Part shown: piece by piece, positions 52,086 through 63,980 of the stretch
Layout: each line of letters opens with the position of its first letter
Position numbering within the stretch: position 1 is the first letter of the stretch
Source: Pratylenchus scribneri
Taxonomy: Eukaryota; Nematoda; Chromadorea; Rhabditida; Pratylenchidae
Assembly: GCA_030063045.1 (NCBI GenBank)
Contig: JAQSEB010000029.1
Coordinates: 1,302,001 to 1,366,000 of the forward strand
DNA: 64,000 nucleotides
Direction: 5' to 3'
Made by a program: the position numbers and the translations under genes
Notes under the pieces: model-generated
Databases searched by the model: none
What the model was told of the DNA's origin: nothing
What the model saw: the letters and a program-made list of their open reading frames with translations, nothing else

Positions 52086-53021
52086 GTGTGCTGCGATGAT
52101 CACTTTGTGCCCCACCATTGCTCCGATGATGAAAGCCTGTTTGAAGTTGCGCGGACACGTTTTGAATGTGCCGTCGACGGCCCAACAGTCATTTTGTTTG
52201 AGCACTTCCAACATCTGAATTTTGTAAAAAAAATTTACAAATAATTAAATTTTTAAACCTTTGGGTGGGCAAAAACAAGGACGACCCGCCGATCGTGTAC
52301 TCGATGGAGGCGCGAATCGTAGAGCAGAATGTTTTGGCCATTTCTTTCGATCAGGGTCGGCGGCAATTCCATCTCCAATATTTTGGCCGTGTTCACATTT
52401 CCAAACATTTTTTCTTTTTCGCTGAAAAAATCGCAATTAATTTTTATAAATTTTTCAATTTTTAAATTTAATCTACCGATGCGCCACGATGCGCAGTGCG
52501 TTGCTTGATCCCATCGCCATGAATGTGCCATCGTGGACTGTGCCCCTCACTTTGGCAATCAATTGGCTAGGCCTCGCCCTGGGATCTGCTTGAATTTGCT
52601 CCTTCAATTCGCACCGCTTTCTTTTTGCATTTTGCTCGCCCGGCACTGGATCGTGAATGTGTTCGAATTTGTTCCGCTTGCCCTTCATTTTGCCATTTTG
52701 CTCGGTGACAATTGCTGTTGCCGGACATTTTCGATCCAGTCCGCATCTCCAAGAATTTTTGTTTTTTGAAACTCGCAAATATCTGTATCCTGAATTTTTA
52801 AGTGGAATTTATATTTAAAAATTTACTTTACAACCTTTATGCCATATTGCGTTGCCAATTCGCTCAAATTCGATCAATCCATCATCTTCAATATTCTCTT
52901 CAATTTCCTCTGCCAAATCTTCGTCCACATTCACTACGTCAATCATTTCTTCTTCCTGCTGTTGTTGTATTTTTCGACGCTTGCTTTTGCATTTTTCTAA
53001 TATTGCCCGATTTTGCATCAT
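52086..53021 (-). pseudogene. FLYWCH / MULE-type transposase, 5' part only
   Basis: Exons, 5' to 3': 53021-52835, 52789-52477, 52421-52259, 52214 to about 52,086, GT-AG joined with consistent phase. A lysine/glutamate-rich start and an acidic stretch precede a FLYWCH-type zinc finger (GYRYLRVSKNKNSWRCGL, KCPATAIV, HIHDP). A MULE transposase N-terminal part follows with WAVDGTFKTCPRNFKQ and the first catalytic Asp. The transposase then runs into Gypsy sequence and loses the rest of its catalytic core, so it is truncated. Confidence 0.7.
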
Positions 53022-53149
53022 TTTTTTTTTATTAATTCTCTGCAAATTACAAAATTATAATCATTATGCGTTAATTAATTGAATATAATATTAGGATTAA
53101 AAAATTTCGAAAAGCCGATGCCAAAATCGGATCCGGCATGGTCGAAAAC

Positions 53150-53345
53150 CCTATGGGAGATGTAATTGGCACTTAATTAGCATAGAATAAGCCGGGGAAA
53201 TAATAAAAAACAAAGTTGGCAAAAATTGTTGGCAAAAAGACGGAAAATAGCAGGGTTGGCAAAATGAAATAAAATAGGGGGGTTGGCAAAACGAAAGTTG
53301 GCAAAAAGACGGAAAATAGGAGGGTTGGCAGATTGACATAGCACC
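53150..53345. repeat. Short tandem repeat
   Basis: Four to five imperfect units of GTTGGCAAAAAGACGGAAAA plus TAGGAGG. Non-coding. Confidence 0.7.
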
Positions 53346-53468
53346 AATTGAGAATTTGGCTTGGGAACGCCTACCCATCCTATTTAATTATAAATAGGGA
53401 TTTGGACGCATTCTTCGGTTTTGCCTCTTCGGCATCCGAAAAGATTGGAACTCTTCCCCTTGTTCAGG

Positions 53469-53613
53469 CAGGGCCCCATTTCAATTCCAACTTTAACTTT
53501 TAACTTTGAATTTTTTTCCCTTCTAAAAATTCAAAGTTAAAAGTAACTTTGAAATTTTTCCCTTCCAAAAGTTCAAAGTTAAAGTTAAAAGTTGGAATTG
53601 AAACGGGGCCCAG
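53469..53613. repeat. 145-bp hairpin element (MITE-like)
   Basis: CAGGGCCCCATTTCAATTCC at the left is matched by its complement (CTGGGCCCCGTTTCAATTCC) at the right, and the arms continue through AACTTTAACTTTTAACTTTG. Nearly the whole element is palindromic. No target duplication could be read. Confidence 0.7.
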
Positions 53614-53639
53614 AAGGTTGAATAATTCATGAAGCAGAA

Positions 53640-54225
53640 AAATCTGCTCCGTTACAATTGAATAGATTGCAATTAAGACAAAGCAATATTGAGACAAAGC
53701 AATATTTAATAGAAATGCAAATAAGACATAGGCATATTTAATAGAATGCAATTAAGAAAAAGCAATATTGAATAGAAATGCAAATAAGACATAGGCATGT
53801 TTAATAGAATGCAATTAAGACAAAGCAATACCGAATAGAAATGCAAATAAGATATAGGCATATTTAATAGAATGCAATTAAGACAAAGCAATATCGAATA
53901 GAAATGCAAATAAGACATAGGCATATTTAATAGAATGCAATTAAGAAAAAGCAATATTGAATAGAAATGCAAATAAGACATAGGCATATTTAATAGAATG
54001 CAATTAAGACAAAGCAATATTGAAAAAAAAAATGCAAATAAGACATAGGCATATTTAATAGAATGCAATTAAGACAAAGCAATATTGAAAAAAAATGCAA
54101 ATAAGCATAGGCATATTTAATAGAATGCAATTAAGACAAAGCAATATTGAATAGAAATGCAAATAAGACATAGGCATATTTAATAGAATGCAATTAAGAA
54201 AAAGCAATATTGAATAAAGATGCAA
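53640..54225. repeat. ~62-bp minisatellite
   Basis: About nine units contain AATAGAATGCAATTAAGACA, AAGCAATATTGAATAGAAAT and GCAAATAAGACATAGGCATA. An open minus-strand frame of repeated MPMSYLHFYSILLFLNCILL is a by-product. Nothing identifiable follows from 54,225 to 54,767. Confidence 0.9.
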
Positions 54226-54767
54226 AATTAAATGCTTTTTTTTGCAAGGATTCTATTGTTGACGGAAAAAAAATGACATATTCCATTCTTGAAAGTCGAA
54301 ACAATTATATTTCTCAAAGCTCAATATATAAATTAAATAGTTGTCATTCTTTGGTACAAAGATTAAGCGATTCTAATCCATTATATACTTCCTTCTATTC
54401 CTTGCCAATATACCAATCGAGTCCATCCATCCAATTCATTCTGTCTTCTTCCTCCAAAAGGGCCAATTTGCTTTGATCGATCTACTTTTTGATATTTGGG
54501 GTTAGGTGGCTGGAGGAAGACAAAACAAACGACCATCGACGACTTTATGGCCCAAAATTGATCGGAAAATTAGGGCGGGGAGGAGTAAAAAGCAAAGGAA
54601 GGAAGGACATATGGCAAAATAAAGGGAAAGCGGCAATTGGCCCAAAGCAAAATAGGAGAGGAAAATATGAAAAGCGAATTATTTTGTTTCTACTGCAAAT
54701 TGTTCAATTCTCTGCTTAAGTATAAGACTCAATCAAATATAAATTCTACCCTCCTATAATTCAAAAA

Positions 54768-57700
54768 ATGGACGCGAATGCATGGAGTCTCGTGGAGGAA
54801 GATGAAAATGCGGCAGAAACGGCGGAAGAGGAAAAGCGGGTGGAAAAAGCGTTGATTGCGGCTGCCATTGAGGAAGCCCGGAAAACAAGTTCAGCGGTTG
54901 CGGCCAGCCGATCGGCTTCAACAACCGGGGGAAGGGGAGGCTCCGAGGTAACTTTGTTTCAGTTGCGTATTTTTCACTACCAGAGTCATTCTTTAGGCCA
55001 TAATTCAGCGAGGCACTAACCTAATTTAGAAGGCTATAAGCCATTGGAAAGCTCAAAGTGTCCTTTACAATTTGGCCATAATTAATTTTAATAAATTAAG
55101 CATTAATTTAATTTACATATCTTGAGTGTAATAAAATCGAATTTTAGATGAGAAAGCCACTTATTTTACAAAATGTTTCAAATTTTCAAAGAATTATTAC
55201 AGCCACTTTTTAGAGGACATTTAGGGATTTCGAATGGGATATCGCCTTCCTGAATTGGTTACTTCCTTGTTGAGTTATGGCCAAAAGAAATGTTCAGGTA
55301 CTCAACTGTCAATATTGAATAATTTATTTCACAAAATGAACCTAGGGGTAAATCAACATAATTTTTCAGGGAGCGTTGGAAGAAACGCATTCGGCTCCGG
55401 ATGGAGCCGATTATTGGGGTACAGCAGCAGAAACGATGGAGGAGAAGAAAATGCGAAGGACCAGCAGGAGCAAGTGAGCGCAACCGAATTTGTCTCCATT
55501 TTAATCTCTCATCAATAGCTGAACCAATTTTGAGAATTTTACTATCAAATTAAAAAGCAGACTTTTGACTATTAAATAATATTAATTTTATTTAAATTAG
55601 TTCAGAATTAATGAAGTTATGCCCAAAAAAACAATTAAAATGACATTTACTATGGATAAGCGAAATTTTCAATGGTTTTTTGGGCACATGTTCATTATTT
55701 CTGGACAAATTTAAATAAAATTAATATTATTGGATAGCCAAAAGTCTGCTCTTTAATTTGATACTAAATTCATCAAAATTGATTCAATTCTTGATAAGTA
55801 ATTATAAACGGCGATAAGTAGAGGCATATCCAAATATATTGACACTTTTGATATTGGCACATTTACAGATCGCCAGCAATCGAATCACTGCGAAGATTTG
55901 GCCAATTGGTGATGGATAGAGTGAAAAGGAGGAAAAGTGGCGAGCCAATGGTCATTCCCCTCGAAAAGGCCAAAGAATTGCCGCCATTTCCTTTGGATGG
56001 ATTGTGCCAGAGGCCGCGAGAATTCTATAGGAAAGGGCCAAAAGAATGGGCATGCGAAAGAGGGGCAGAAAGAAGAGTGATTAGTGGCAAATTGTTGGAC
56101 AATGGTGGCGGTGGACGAAGGCTGAACAAAGAAAAAGAACGATGGTTTGAAATTTGAATGGACTTTGGAATTTGGATTGAGGGGAAGGGAAGGGGGTCAT
56201 CCTAGTTTTTTGGCCATAGCTCAGTGAGGAAGCAATTAATCCAAGTGAACAATATAACATTCGAAAGCTATAAATCTCCACTAAAAATGTAATTTAACTT
56301 TTCGACTAAGCAAACATGGCTTTTGAGAAAAATACATTAAACCAAACAGAACCAATATTTCTAATTCATTGTTTTCAGAGACTCATCAATCTGTTTTCTA
56401 ATTTGATACTAGAATAAATTTAAGTTTCCATTAATAAAGGGGATTCATGACTTTAATGTGGGATATTGCTTTCCAAATTTGGTGGATTTTCAATGCACTC
56501 TGGCCAAGGAAACATTATTTTAGGAAAAATACTGGGTCAATTCATTACCTTCATACGCTATTAATCCAGAGCCAATATACCATTCAAAATTCAAGAATCC
56601 ATTATGGAAATTTAGCTTTTCTTGTAAGTAAATCGGTTTTTGTGAAAATGGATTACCTATCCCATGGGCCTGGGAACTATGGCCAAAAGGACGGACATTG
56701 GTTGCATTTAAATGGGCGACAAATTCAATCTTATGCCCTTTCAGTGCCCATTTATTTCGTTCCACCGATCATTCCCATTTGGTGGATGCCCTTTCCGGAG
56801 CCGAAGCCCCAATGCGAATCCATGTTTATGATCCGTTTTGTCCAGTGCACGGATCGAGACGGAGGCTACGACACGCCGGCGGCATTCGAGGCCATCGCCT
56901 TGTGGACATGCATTCCATTTTTGCATCCGTCGAATCGGCTGCGGATGGGGATGAAGAGGAAAAATTGAATCCGTATTTGTTGAGGTACGAAATATGAAGA
57001 AATTTTTAATTTGCCAAAAAACATGAAATAGCTAGCCTAAGAATTGATAAAAGCGAAAGATTGTAATGATCCCATAAATCCAATCTATAGATCTCATGAA
57101 AAGGCATGATTTGATTATGTTTTGCCTGGGGTTTAATCAATTCTAATATTAATTTTGAACCATTAAACCAAAATGGGTTTAAACCGTTTAATATCCTTTA
57201 ATTGTTGACCAAACCAAAATGGGTTTAAACCGTTTAATACCCTTTAATTGTTGACCAAACCAAAATGGGTTTAAACCGTTTAATACCCTTTAATTGTTGA
57301 CCAAACCAAAATGGGTTTAAACCGTTTAACACCCTTTAATTGTTGACCAAACCATAACAAATTATAGGACAACTCCTAAACCATTGTAATTATTTTGATA
57401 TTTTCCCTTACTTGGGTAATTTTCAATGTTTTTTTCGGCAAATAAATACTATCTATATGAAATGGATGGGACATGGGTTTAATTTGGATTCTTTTAGTCA
57501 AGCAATTTTGGCCAAACAATTTCGAAAAGAGCGCCGGGCATTGCTTCGACAAATGGAAGGACCCAAATTGAAGGAATTGAAGAAAGGAATTCTCATGGAT
57601 TTGGGCATAATTTCGTTGGCATTCCTGTTCCTCTTCACCGGATTCAATGGCCTTCAAGTATTCATATTAAATAATAAAATTTATAAATTCTTTAAGACCC

Positions 57701-60700
57701 TCCAAACATCGATCAACGATCGACTTGGAGCCGATACCCTTTGGTTTGTTTTCCTCTCAATAAATTCATAAATTGGGGAATTTAATAATTCAGCATAGAA
57801 TCCTGTATAAATTTGCCAAAAGCAAAACCATAAATTTTCGATATTAGACTAAAAGATATTAATTAATGGATAATTGAAAATTCGGATTTATAAAATTAGG
57901 TTTGGAAAGTTTTAAGTATATTCACTGATTTTTAATTATATTTTTTTATTTAAACCTATTTTGATTTTTGACGAGTCTAATATGGCACTTATTAAAAAAA
58001 TTTGTCCTTAGATATTATCTAACATCCAATTTTTTGGGTTAATTGAAGGAAATGAAGGTAACTGGTAACCTCTATCGGCATTCTGGTAGAATTTAGGATC
58101 ATTTCAGGGCTGCCATCTCCAAAACACAAAAATGTGGCACTTCCCTCAAAAAATTCGAAAAAATACGGCAAAAATACGGCAAAAATTTTTTAAAATACGG
58201 CAAAAATATGGCATGCTTGAAAACTTGTTAAAATGCAATATAAATGTTTTTAAAATAAGTTTTTTTATATATCTAACTTGTGATAAGCAATTTAGGCTGT
58301 GTAATAAAGATGGCTTAAGCTTTAAAAATCACACGTTTAATTCAAAAATGGCTTGTTTGGGCAAAATTTTAGTCAGAAATGGCCGCGCAGCGGAAAATTT
58401 GACCCAAAAATAGCCGCGCAGCGAAAAATTTAAGCCAAAAATAGCCGCGCAGCGAAAAATTTAAGTCAAAAATAGCCGCGCAGCGAAAAATTTAAGCCAA
58501 AAATAGCCGCGCAGCGAAAAATTTAGCGAATTTTATTAACTTATTAGTATGATTTGTGAAAGTACGGCAAAAATACGGCATGAACAAATATACGGCAAAA
58601 ATACGGCAGAGCTATCAAAAATACGGCAAATGCCGTATTTATGTGGTATTATGGCACCCCTGGATCATTTAGAAATAGATTATCATCTCACGTGTCCCTA
58701 AACCTAATCCTAATCATCCATAAAAGGGGACCCTTATTGTATTAAAAATGAATTAAAATTTTATATAAAACCCATTTTGGATTAAATAATTACTTTGGTG
58801 CTAGGTCGATTCCACAATGTCGCAAATATAAAGTTTTTGGCTTTTAATAAATCAGAAACTGGTTTTAGACCCTACAAACCTTATACCATTTTGTAGAACT
58901 CATCGAGACGCATCGATTGGTATAAAATTTGCCATGATTTGGTCAAAATTAAAGAGTATTAAACCATTTAAACCATTATTTCCAGATTTTGGTTTTAAAC
59001 TTTCTTATTTTGGGCCAAAAGCTAACATATTATATACCAATCGATGCGTCTCGATGAGATCTACAAAATGGTATAAGGTTTGTGGGGTCTAAAACCAGTT
59101 TCTGATTTATTAGAAGCCAAAAACTTTATATTTGCACCATTGTGGAATCGCCCATATTTGCACCGCCCTTTGTCTATTGTGGAATCGACCCCGGACGAAT
59201 TACTTTATCCCATTCCCATTTTCCAGTGTACTCTACGCCAGTTTGGCAATTTCCACTCTTTTCGTTCCCCCATTTTTGCTCAATCGGGTTGGCTGCAAAC
59301 GTGCATTGGTCATTGCCATCGGCCTTCATTCCCTCTATTTTTGTGCCAATTTCATTCCCAGGTGGCCATTTTTTTAAATTTTCATATATTCCTCTTTTTT
59401 TAAAAGGTATTATTCACTGATTCCGGCCTCAATTTTGGCCGGTGTCGCTGGCTCATGCCTTTGGGCCGCTCAATGTGTTTACATTTCGGAAAGTGCCGTC
59501 AAATATGCAAAATTGAATGTGGAATCCAGCGGCACCGTTATTCCTAGGCAAATTTTACGAAATCCCAGAAAAAAATAATTTTTCCACTAATTTAGATTCT
59601 TCGGCTTTTTCTTCATGTTCTATCATGTTGGCCAAGTGCTGGGCAATTTGTTCTCCTCCCTCATTTTGGGCAGTGCAATGCAAAGGCTAGAGCCCGAGGA
59701 TCGCGTGGATTACACGTTAGTTTAGCAGCTTAAATTTTTGAATTAATCTAAGCTTTCCTAACCATCCCTCCCTTCTACTTATAAATAAAAGTTTTATTAG
59801 GCGCCCAAAGATTTTAAAATTTATTTATTAGTAAATAAATTCGCATTTTTGGAAAAAAAAATGATTGCTTTTTCTACTTTCTATTTTTTAGCAATTTAGG
59901 AAATAAATCCGTCCGTTTTTATATTCGCCTGTTTTTATATTCGCCTGTTTTTATATTCGCCTGTTTTTATATTCGCCTGTTTTTATATTCGCCTGTTTTT
60001 ATATTCGCCTGTTTTTATATTCGCCTGTTTTTATATTCGCCTGTTTTTATATTCGCCTGTTTTTATATTCGCCTGTTTTTATATTCGCCTGTTTTTATAT
60101 TCGCCTGTTTTTATATTCGCCTGTTTTTATATTCGCCTGTTTTTATATTCGCCTGTTTTTATATTCGCCTGTTTTAATTTTGGTTCATCAGAAATTATTG
60201 TAAGTTTTGCCTTAAAATAAAAACCACTACTATTTCAAGAGTAACTCTTTCATCCAACCTCAATTGGTATTGGTGTACAAAATTTTGAAATAAATAATAC
60301 CTTTTTATCCTGAAATTGAGACCGAAAAATAAAACTTCAACTTTCCGTTTAAAACATCTCACTCCTCTAATAAAATTCCTATATAATTTCAGTTGTGGCC
60401 ACAATTTTTTCCAATCGAATCTCTCGGAACGGGCACAACAAAATCTTTCGCCTCCATCTCGGCCAACTTTTTTGGCTGTGGTTGGCCTCGACCTGTGTTG
60501 TTCACTTTTGGCACTTTTGACCGTCAAAATGTTCCTAAACCCCCTTCTGAAGCAAACTACCCAAAACCAAACACAAGGAGGGCCTCCAACAAATCCCAAT
60601 CAAATGCTCAAATTTTCGGCCGACATTTTCCATTTGAGTTTGAAGAATTTGAGCCAGCCAAAGCCTCTTTTGCTCATTCCACTGACTGTGTTCAATGGGA

Positions 60701-62642
60701 TTGAACAAGCATTCGCGGTTGGCCTCTACACGAAGGCATATGCGGGATGTGCGCTGGGCATCACTGAAATTGGCTATGTGATGGCCTCATTCGGTTTGGC
60801 CGATGCAATTTGCAGTTTGGTGTTCGGCCCTCTGATCAAATTGTTCGGGCGAATGCCTTTGCTCATGTTCGGTGCCGTCATCAATTTGTTGATGGTAAGA
60901 GTGTAAATAGAAATCAGGGTGACCGATTCATCTAACCAAAAATATGGCATAAGCCTTGAAAAATATGGAAAAAATATGGCAAAAAATATGGCATTTTCTA
61001 AAAGCTTAAAATTTGATATAAATACATTTAAAAACATTTTTTTCACTTTCTTAACAAGTTTTAATTCTCAAAAATGACAGCGAAGGGGAAATTTTTTTGT
61101 CTGAATTAGCCGCGAAGCGAAAAATTAAACCCAAAAGTAGTAACGTAGCGAAAAATTTCAGCTAAAAATGGCCTCACAAAGAGAAAATTTGTCCAATTTG
61201 CCAAGTTCTCAAAAGTATGGCAAATGCCATATAAATATGGTATTTCGGTCACCCTGAGAAATAGAGTAAGGGAAAGGCGGAAGAAAATGTTGGGATACTG
61301 ATAGTAATCTAATCACTAGGGCTCGGATTTATATTGATATCAATATTTTGTTTGCAAATTTTAAATAGCTTGAAATGAACGTAAAACATGTTTTTATGAA
61401 GATTTTATTTGATTTTCACCATATTTTTTGTCAATATTCATCAATATTTTGGCATTTTTAGGAAATTTTTGGTCATTTTCATCAATATTTCGAAGATATT
61501 CACTAAATTATATAGAATTATATTTTGATTAAATTTCGAAAATTTACCTAAAAATTTTGCCACATTTATGAAAAAATAATGAAAAAATTGATTTTGAGAT
61601 TTTTGAATAAAAAAACAAAATATTAATATTTTGTGGTTAAAAGTAATAAAAAAACATTTCTACATTTTTTTGCTAAAATTTATCATTTTTCTAAAAATTT
61701 TCATCAATATTTTATCTATATTTTTGACCATTTTTTGCCAATATTTTGCGATTTTTTCATCAATATTTCAAAATAAATATTTCGGCATTTTTCGTCAATA
61801 TAAATCCGGGCCCTAGAAATAGTGATCACATTTCCTCGGGGCATATCTTCCTTCCTACTCCACACATTCACGTTTTTTTTGCCCTTATGGAATTTGCCAT
61901 TATTTTTACAGTATTCGTTCCCTTATTCTTACTGCATTTATTCACTAATAAAATAACAAAATTCGGTCAATTTTTTTTGTAAAATAAATTTTAAAAATAT
62001 CCCATAAATGGAGATTATACATTTAAGATTGTGACTCTGATGATTTGGGCCGTGAATCCCGGCGACCGGGTCCTCTTCAACGCTGTGGCCGGTGTTTGGG
62101 GCATGGCCGATGGCGTTTGGAATACTCAATTGAATGGTATAGAGACACTCGAAATTTACACCCACAGCACGGCATAATTTTGCACAAATTTGCAGGATTT
62201 TGGGTGGCCATTTTGGGCCCTGGCCGTGACCAGCTGGAAGTGGCCTTTGCCAACTATCGTTTTTGGATGTCTTTCGGGCTTGCGCTGGGCTTTTTCCTGA
62301 TCCGTGCCACAACAATTGACAATTTCCTATTGATTGCATTCGCCTTCCTTTTGGTCGGCATTCTTGGCTATTTCATGGTCGAGCTGTTCGACATTATTGC
62401 GGTTAGTGCCCAAAAAAGAGGGATTGAATGGGAATAATTGATTGTGGAACACACAGATTCGGCTTGAAAGTGAGGAAGAAAGGGAACAGAGAATGGGAAT
62501 TGGCCGAGGTGAAGCACAAAAACAACAAAGGAATGGACCAACGGGCGCGGAAAAGGACATTGGCACTGGGAATATGTCAACAACAGAACAGAAACAAATA
62601 ACAGAAGAAGCAGACGGGAATGGGACAAATGCAATAGCTTAA
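54768..62642 (+). CDS. unc-93: UNC-93-like major-facilitator membrane protein
   Basis: Exons: 54768-54947, 55370-55473, from 55870 (end not fixed), one ending 56984, 57498-57657, 57697-57743, 59227-59361, 59407-59547, 59596-59715, 60393-60894, 62028-62136, 62196-62401, 62457-62642. From 56984 on every phase agrees. The N-terminus is a long acidic/basic cytoplasmic region (weakest part of the model). The membrane domain shows DLGIISLAFLFLFTGFNGLQ, FLLNRVGCKRALVIAIGL, SILAGVAGSCLWAAQCVYIS, FGFFFMFYHVGQVLGNLFSS, MASFGLADAICSLVFGPLI and NYRFWMSFGLALGFFLI, the UNC-93 family pattern. In C. elegans UNC-93 regulates a two-pore potassium channel in muscle. The intron after 59,547 starts with GC rather than GT. 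Confidence 0.85.
55000..55300. repeat. Dispersed repeat R1 in unc-93-like intron 1
   Basis: Contains GGCCATAATTCAGCGAGGCA, AAGCTCAAAGTGTCCTTTAC and, inverted, TTTTTAGAGGACATTTAGGG and GGGATATCGCCTTCCTGAAT, so the copy has inverted ends. Confidence 0.6.
55515..55800. repeat. MITE-like family A (copy 3)
   Basis: Arms TACTATCAAATTAAAAAGCA and, inverted, AGTCTGCTCTTTAATTTGAT. An uninterrupted copy of the element broken by hAT insertion at 1.4 kb. Confidence 0.65.
57120..57400 (-). repeat. 45-bp minisatellite element (copy 4) in unc-93-like intron
   Basis: Five units of TGGGTTTAAACCGTTTAATA / CCCTTTAATTGTTGACCAAA with the usual end sequence. Confidence 0.85.
58105..58662. mobile_element. Non-autonomous hAT element in unc-93-like intron
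   Basis: Ends CAGGGCTGCCAT and, complemented, CAGGGGTGCCAT, with perfect 8-bp target duplication GATCATTT (58097-58104 and 58663-58670). The interior has ATACGGCAAAA repeats and five units of ATAGCCGCGCAGCGAAAAAT. The latter motif is shared with the hAT element at 1.4-2.6 kb and, diverged, with the element at 60.9 kb. The stretch 58,850-59,100 after it is a partly palindromic relic with TATACCATTTTGTAGA-type arms. Confidence 0.85.
59925..60178 (+). repeat. 16-bp tandem repeat in unc-93-like intron
   Basis: About 15 near-perfect units of GCCTGTTTTTATATTC. Confidence 0.95.
60915..61256. mobile_element. hAT-like MITE in unc-93-like intron
   Basis: Ends are inverted CAGGGTGACCGA. AGAAAT flanks both sides (60909-60914 and 61257-61262); only six bases match, short of the usual eight. 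The interior carries ATATGGCAAAAA and AGCGAAAAATT phrases related to the 58.1 kb element. Confidence 0.65.
61318..61815. mobile_element. Inverted-repeat element with TAGGGCTCGGATTTATATTGA-type ends
   Basis: Left end TAGGGCTCGGATTTATATTG and the complement of the right end (TAGGGCCCGGATTTATATTG) match. The interior is T-rich, with repeated TCATCAATATTT. No target duplication was found, so classification is open. Confidence 0.5.
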
Positions 62643-63475
62643 AACAAAAAACATTCTTATATAATTGTAATTTTTACGCAATATAAAAAATTTGATTAAA
62701 ATTAACCAGAAATTATGCCATTTTAACAACAAATTTTTTCCAAAAATATTTTTCCAGAGGATAATTTAGGGATGTCATGCAGGAATATGACATTATTTTT
62801 TCAGTCATATTTGCCAATCTTATTATTAAGTAAGACAATGCCAGGATTTATTATATAGTCTTATGTGTGACTTCTCCATGGTAAATTAAATATTGGAATA
62901 GGGCTTATTAAGATTAGCACAAAATTTAATAAAATGAAAAGGCCACATTCTTAATTACCTTTGGAAAATATTTGTTTTTTTAATGAAACAAACATATTTT
63001 TTTGGAAAATTGCGCATAATTTTTTTTGGATTTCTTCCTTCCATCCTGGCCAAAATTCAGAGGTTATCTCAATGATTATTCCTAATTAATATTTGTAATT
63101 GAAAATTGCTTTTAATGAATCAAAAATTAAACAAACAAAACTTTTTTTTTGATTTTTTTTTTGAATTCATATGAAATTATAAGTTCCACGTTTCAATTAT
63201 TCTTCCTACCATCAAACTAAAAAAATTTGTAAAATTTTTTGAATTCTTAAAAAGTTTCATGTTTTACCATTTCTTTCTTCCATTCTAATATTTTAGTATT
63301 TCCAAAAAATTATTTTCACAAATTGATGTCGCCAAACTTTGCCGCCAAGCAACCGCCGAAAAATGCGCCCCTCCCCTCCGGCGTTTTTCCTTTCCCCCAT
63401 TTCCCAAAAATCCCATAATCCTAGTGATGAATTATTCTGAAAAAAGACACAGGCCATTTGTAAGTCAAACCAATA
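62643..63475. other. AT-rich 3' flank of the unc-93-like gene
   Basis: No coding frame, RNA gene or clear repeat recognised in this ~830-base stretch. Confidence 0.4.
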
Positions 63476-63980
63476 ATGTCGCCAAAAAATGCACACAAAA
63501 ATTGGCACAAAATATTCAAATGGCACAAAAAATTCACAAAAAATGGCCCAAAAAATTCACAAAAAATGGTACAAAATATTCACAAAAAATGGCCCAAAAA
63601 ATTCACAAAAAATGGTACAAAATATTCACAAAAAATGGCACAAAATATTCACAAAAAATGGCACAAAATATTCACAAAAATTGGCACAAAATATTCACAA
63701 AAATTGGCACAAAATATTCACAAAAAATGGCCCAAAAAATTCACAAAAAATGGTACAAAATATTCACAAAAAATGGCCCAAAAAATTCACAAAAAATGGT
63801 ACAAAATATTCACAAAAAATGGCACAAAATATTCACAAAAATTGGCACAAAATATTCACAAAAATTGGCACAAAATATTCACAAAAAATGGCACAAAATT
63901 TTCACAAAAAATGGCACAAAATTTTCACAAAAAATGGCACAAAATTTTCACAAAAAATAGCAAAAAATTTTCACTGAAAT
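63476..63980 (+). repeat. 27-bp tandem repeat at right edge
   Basis: About 18 units built on AATTCACAAAAAATGGCCCA / AATATTCACAAAAAATGGCA. The period is a multiple of three, so long lysine-rich frames stay open without being genes. Confidence 0.9.

Noticed and set aside
53500..54068. Hydrophobic repeat peptide (YLHFYSILLFLNCILL) on the minus strand
   Set aside because: Product of the 62-base minisatellite, frame lost in neighbouring units.
60774..61046. Minus-strand frame overlapping the unc-93-like exon
   Set aside because: Runs from an intronic MITE into the antisense of a conserved exon; no support.
63424..63977. Lysine-rich repeat frames at the right edge
   Set aside because: 27-base tandem repeat, two overlapping frames equally open.
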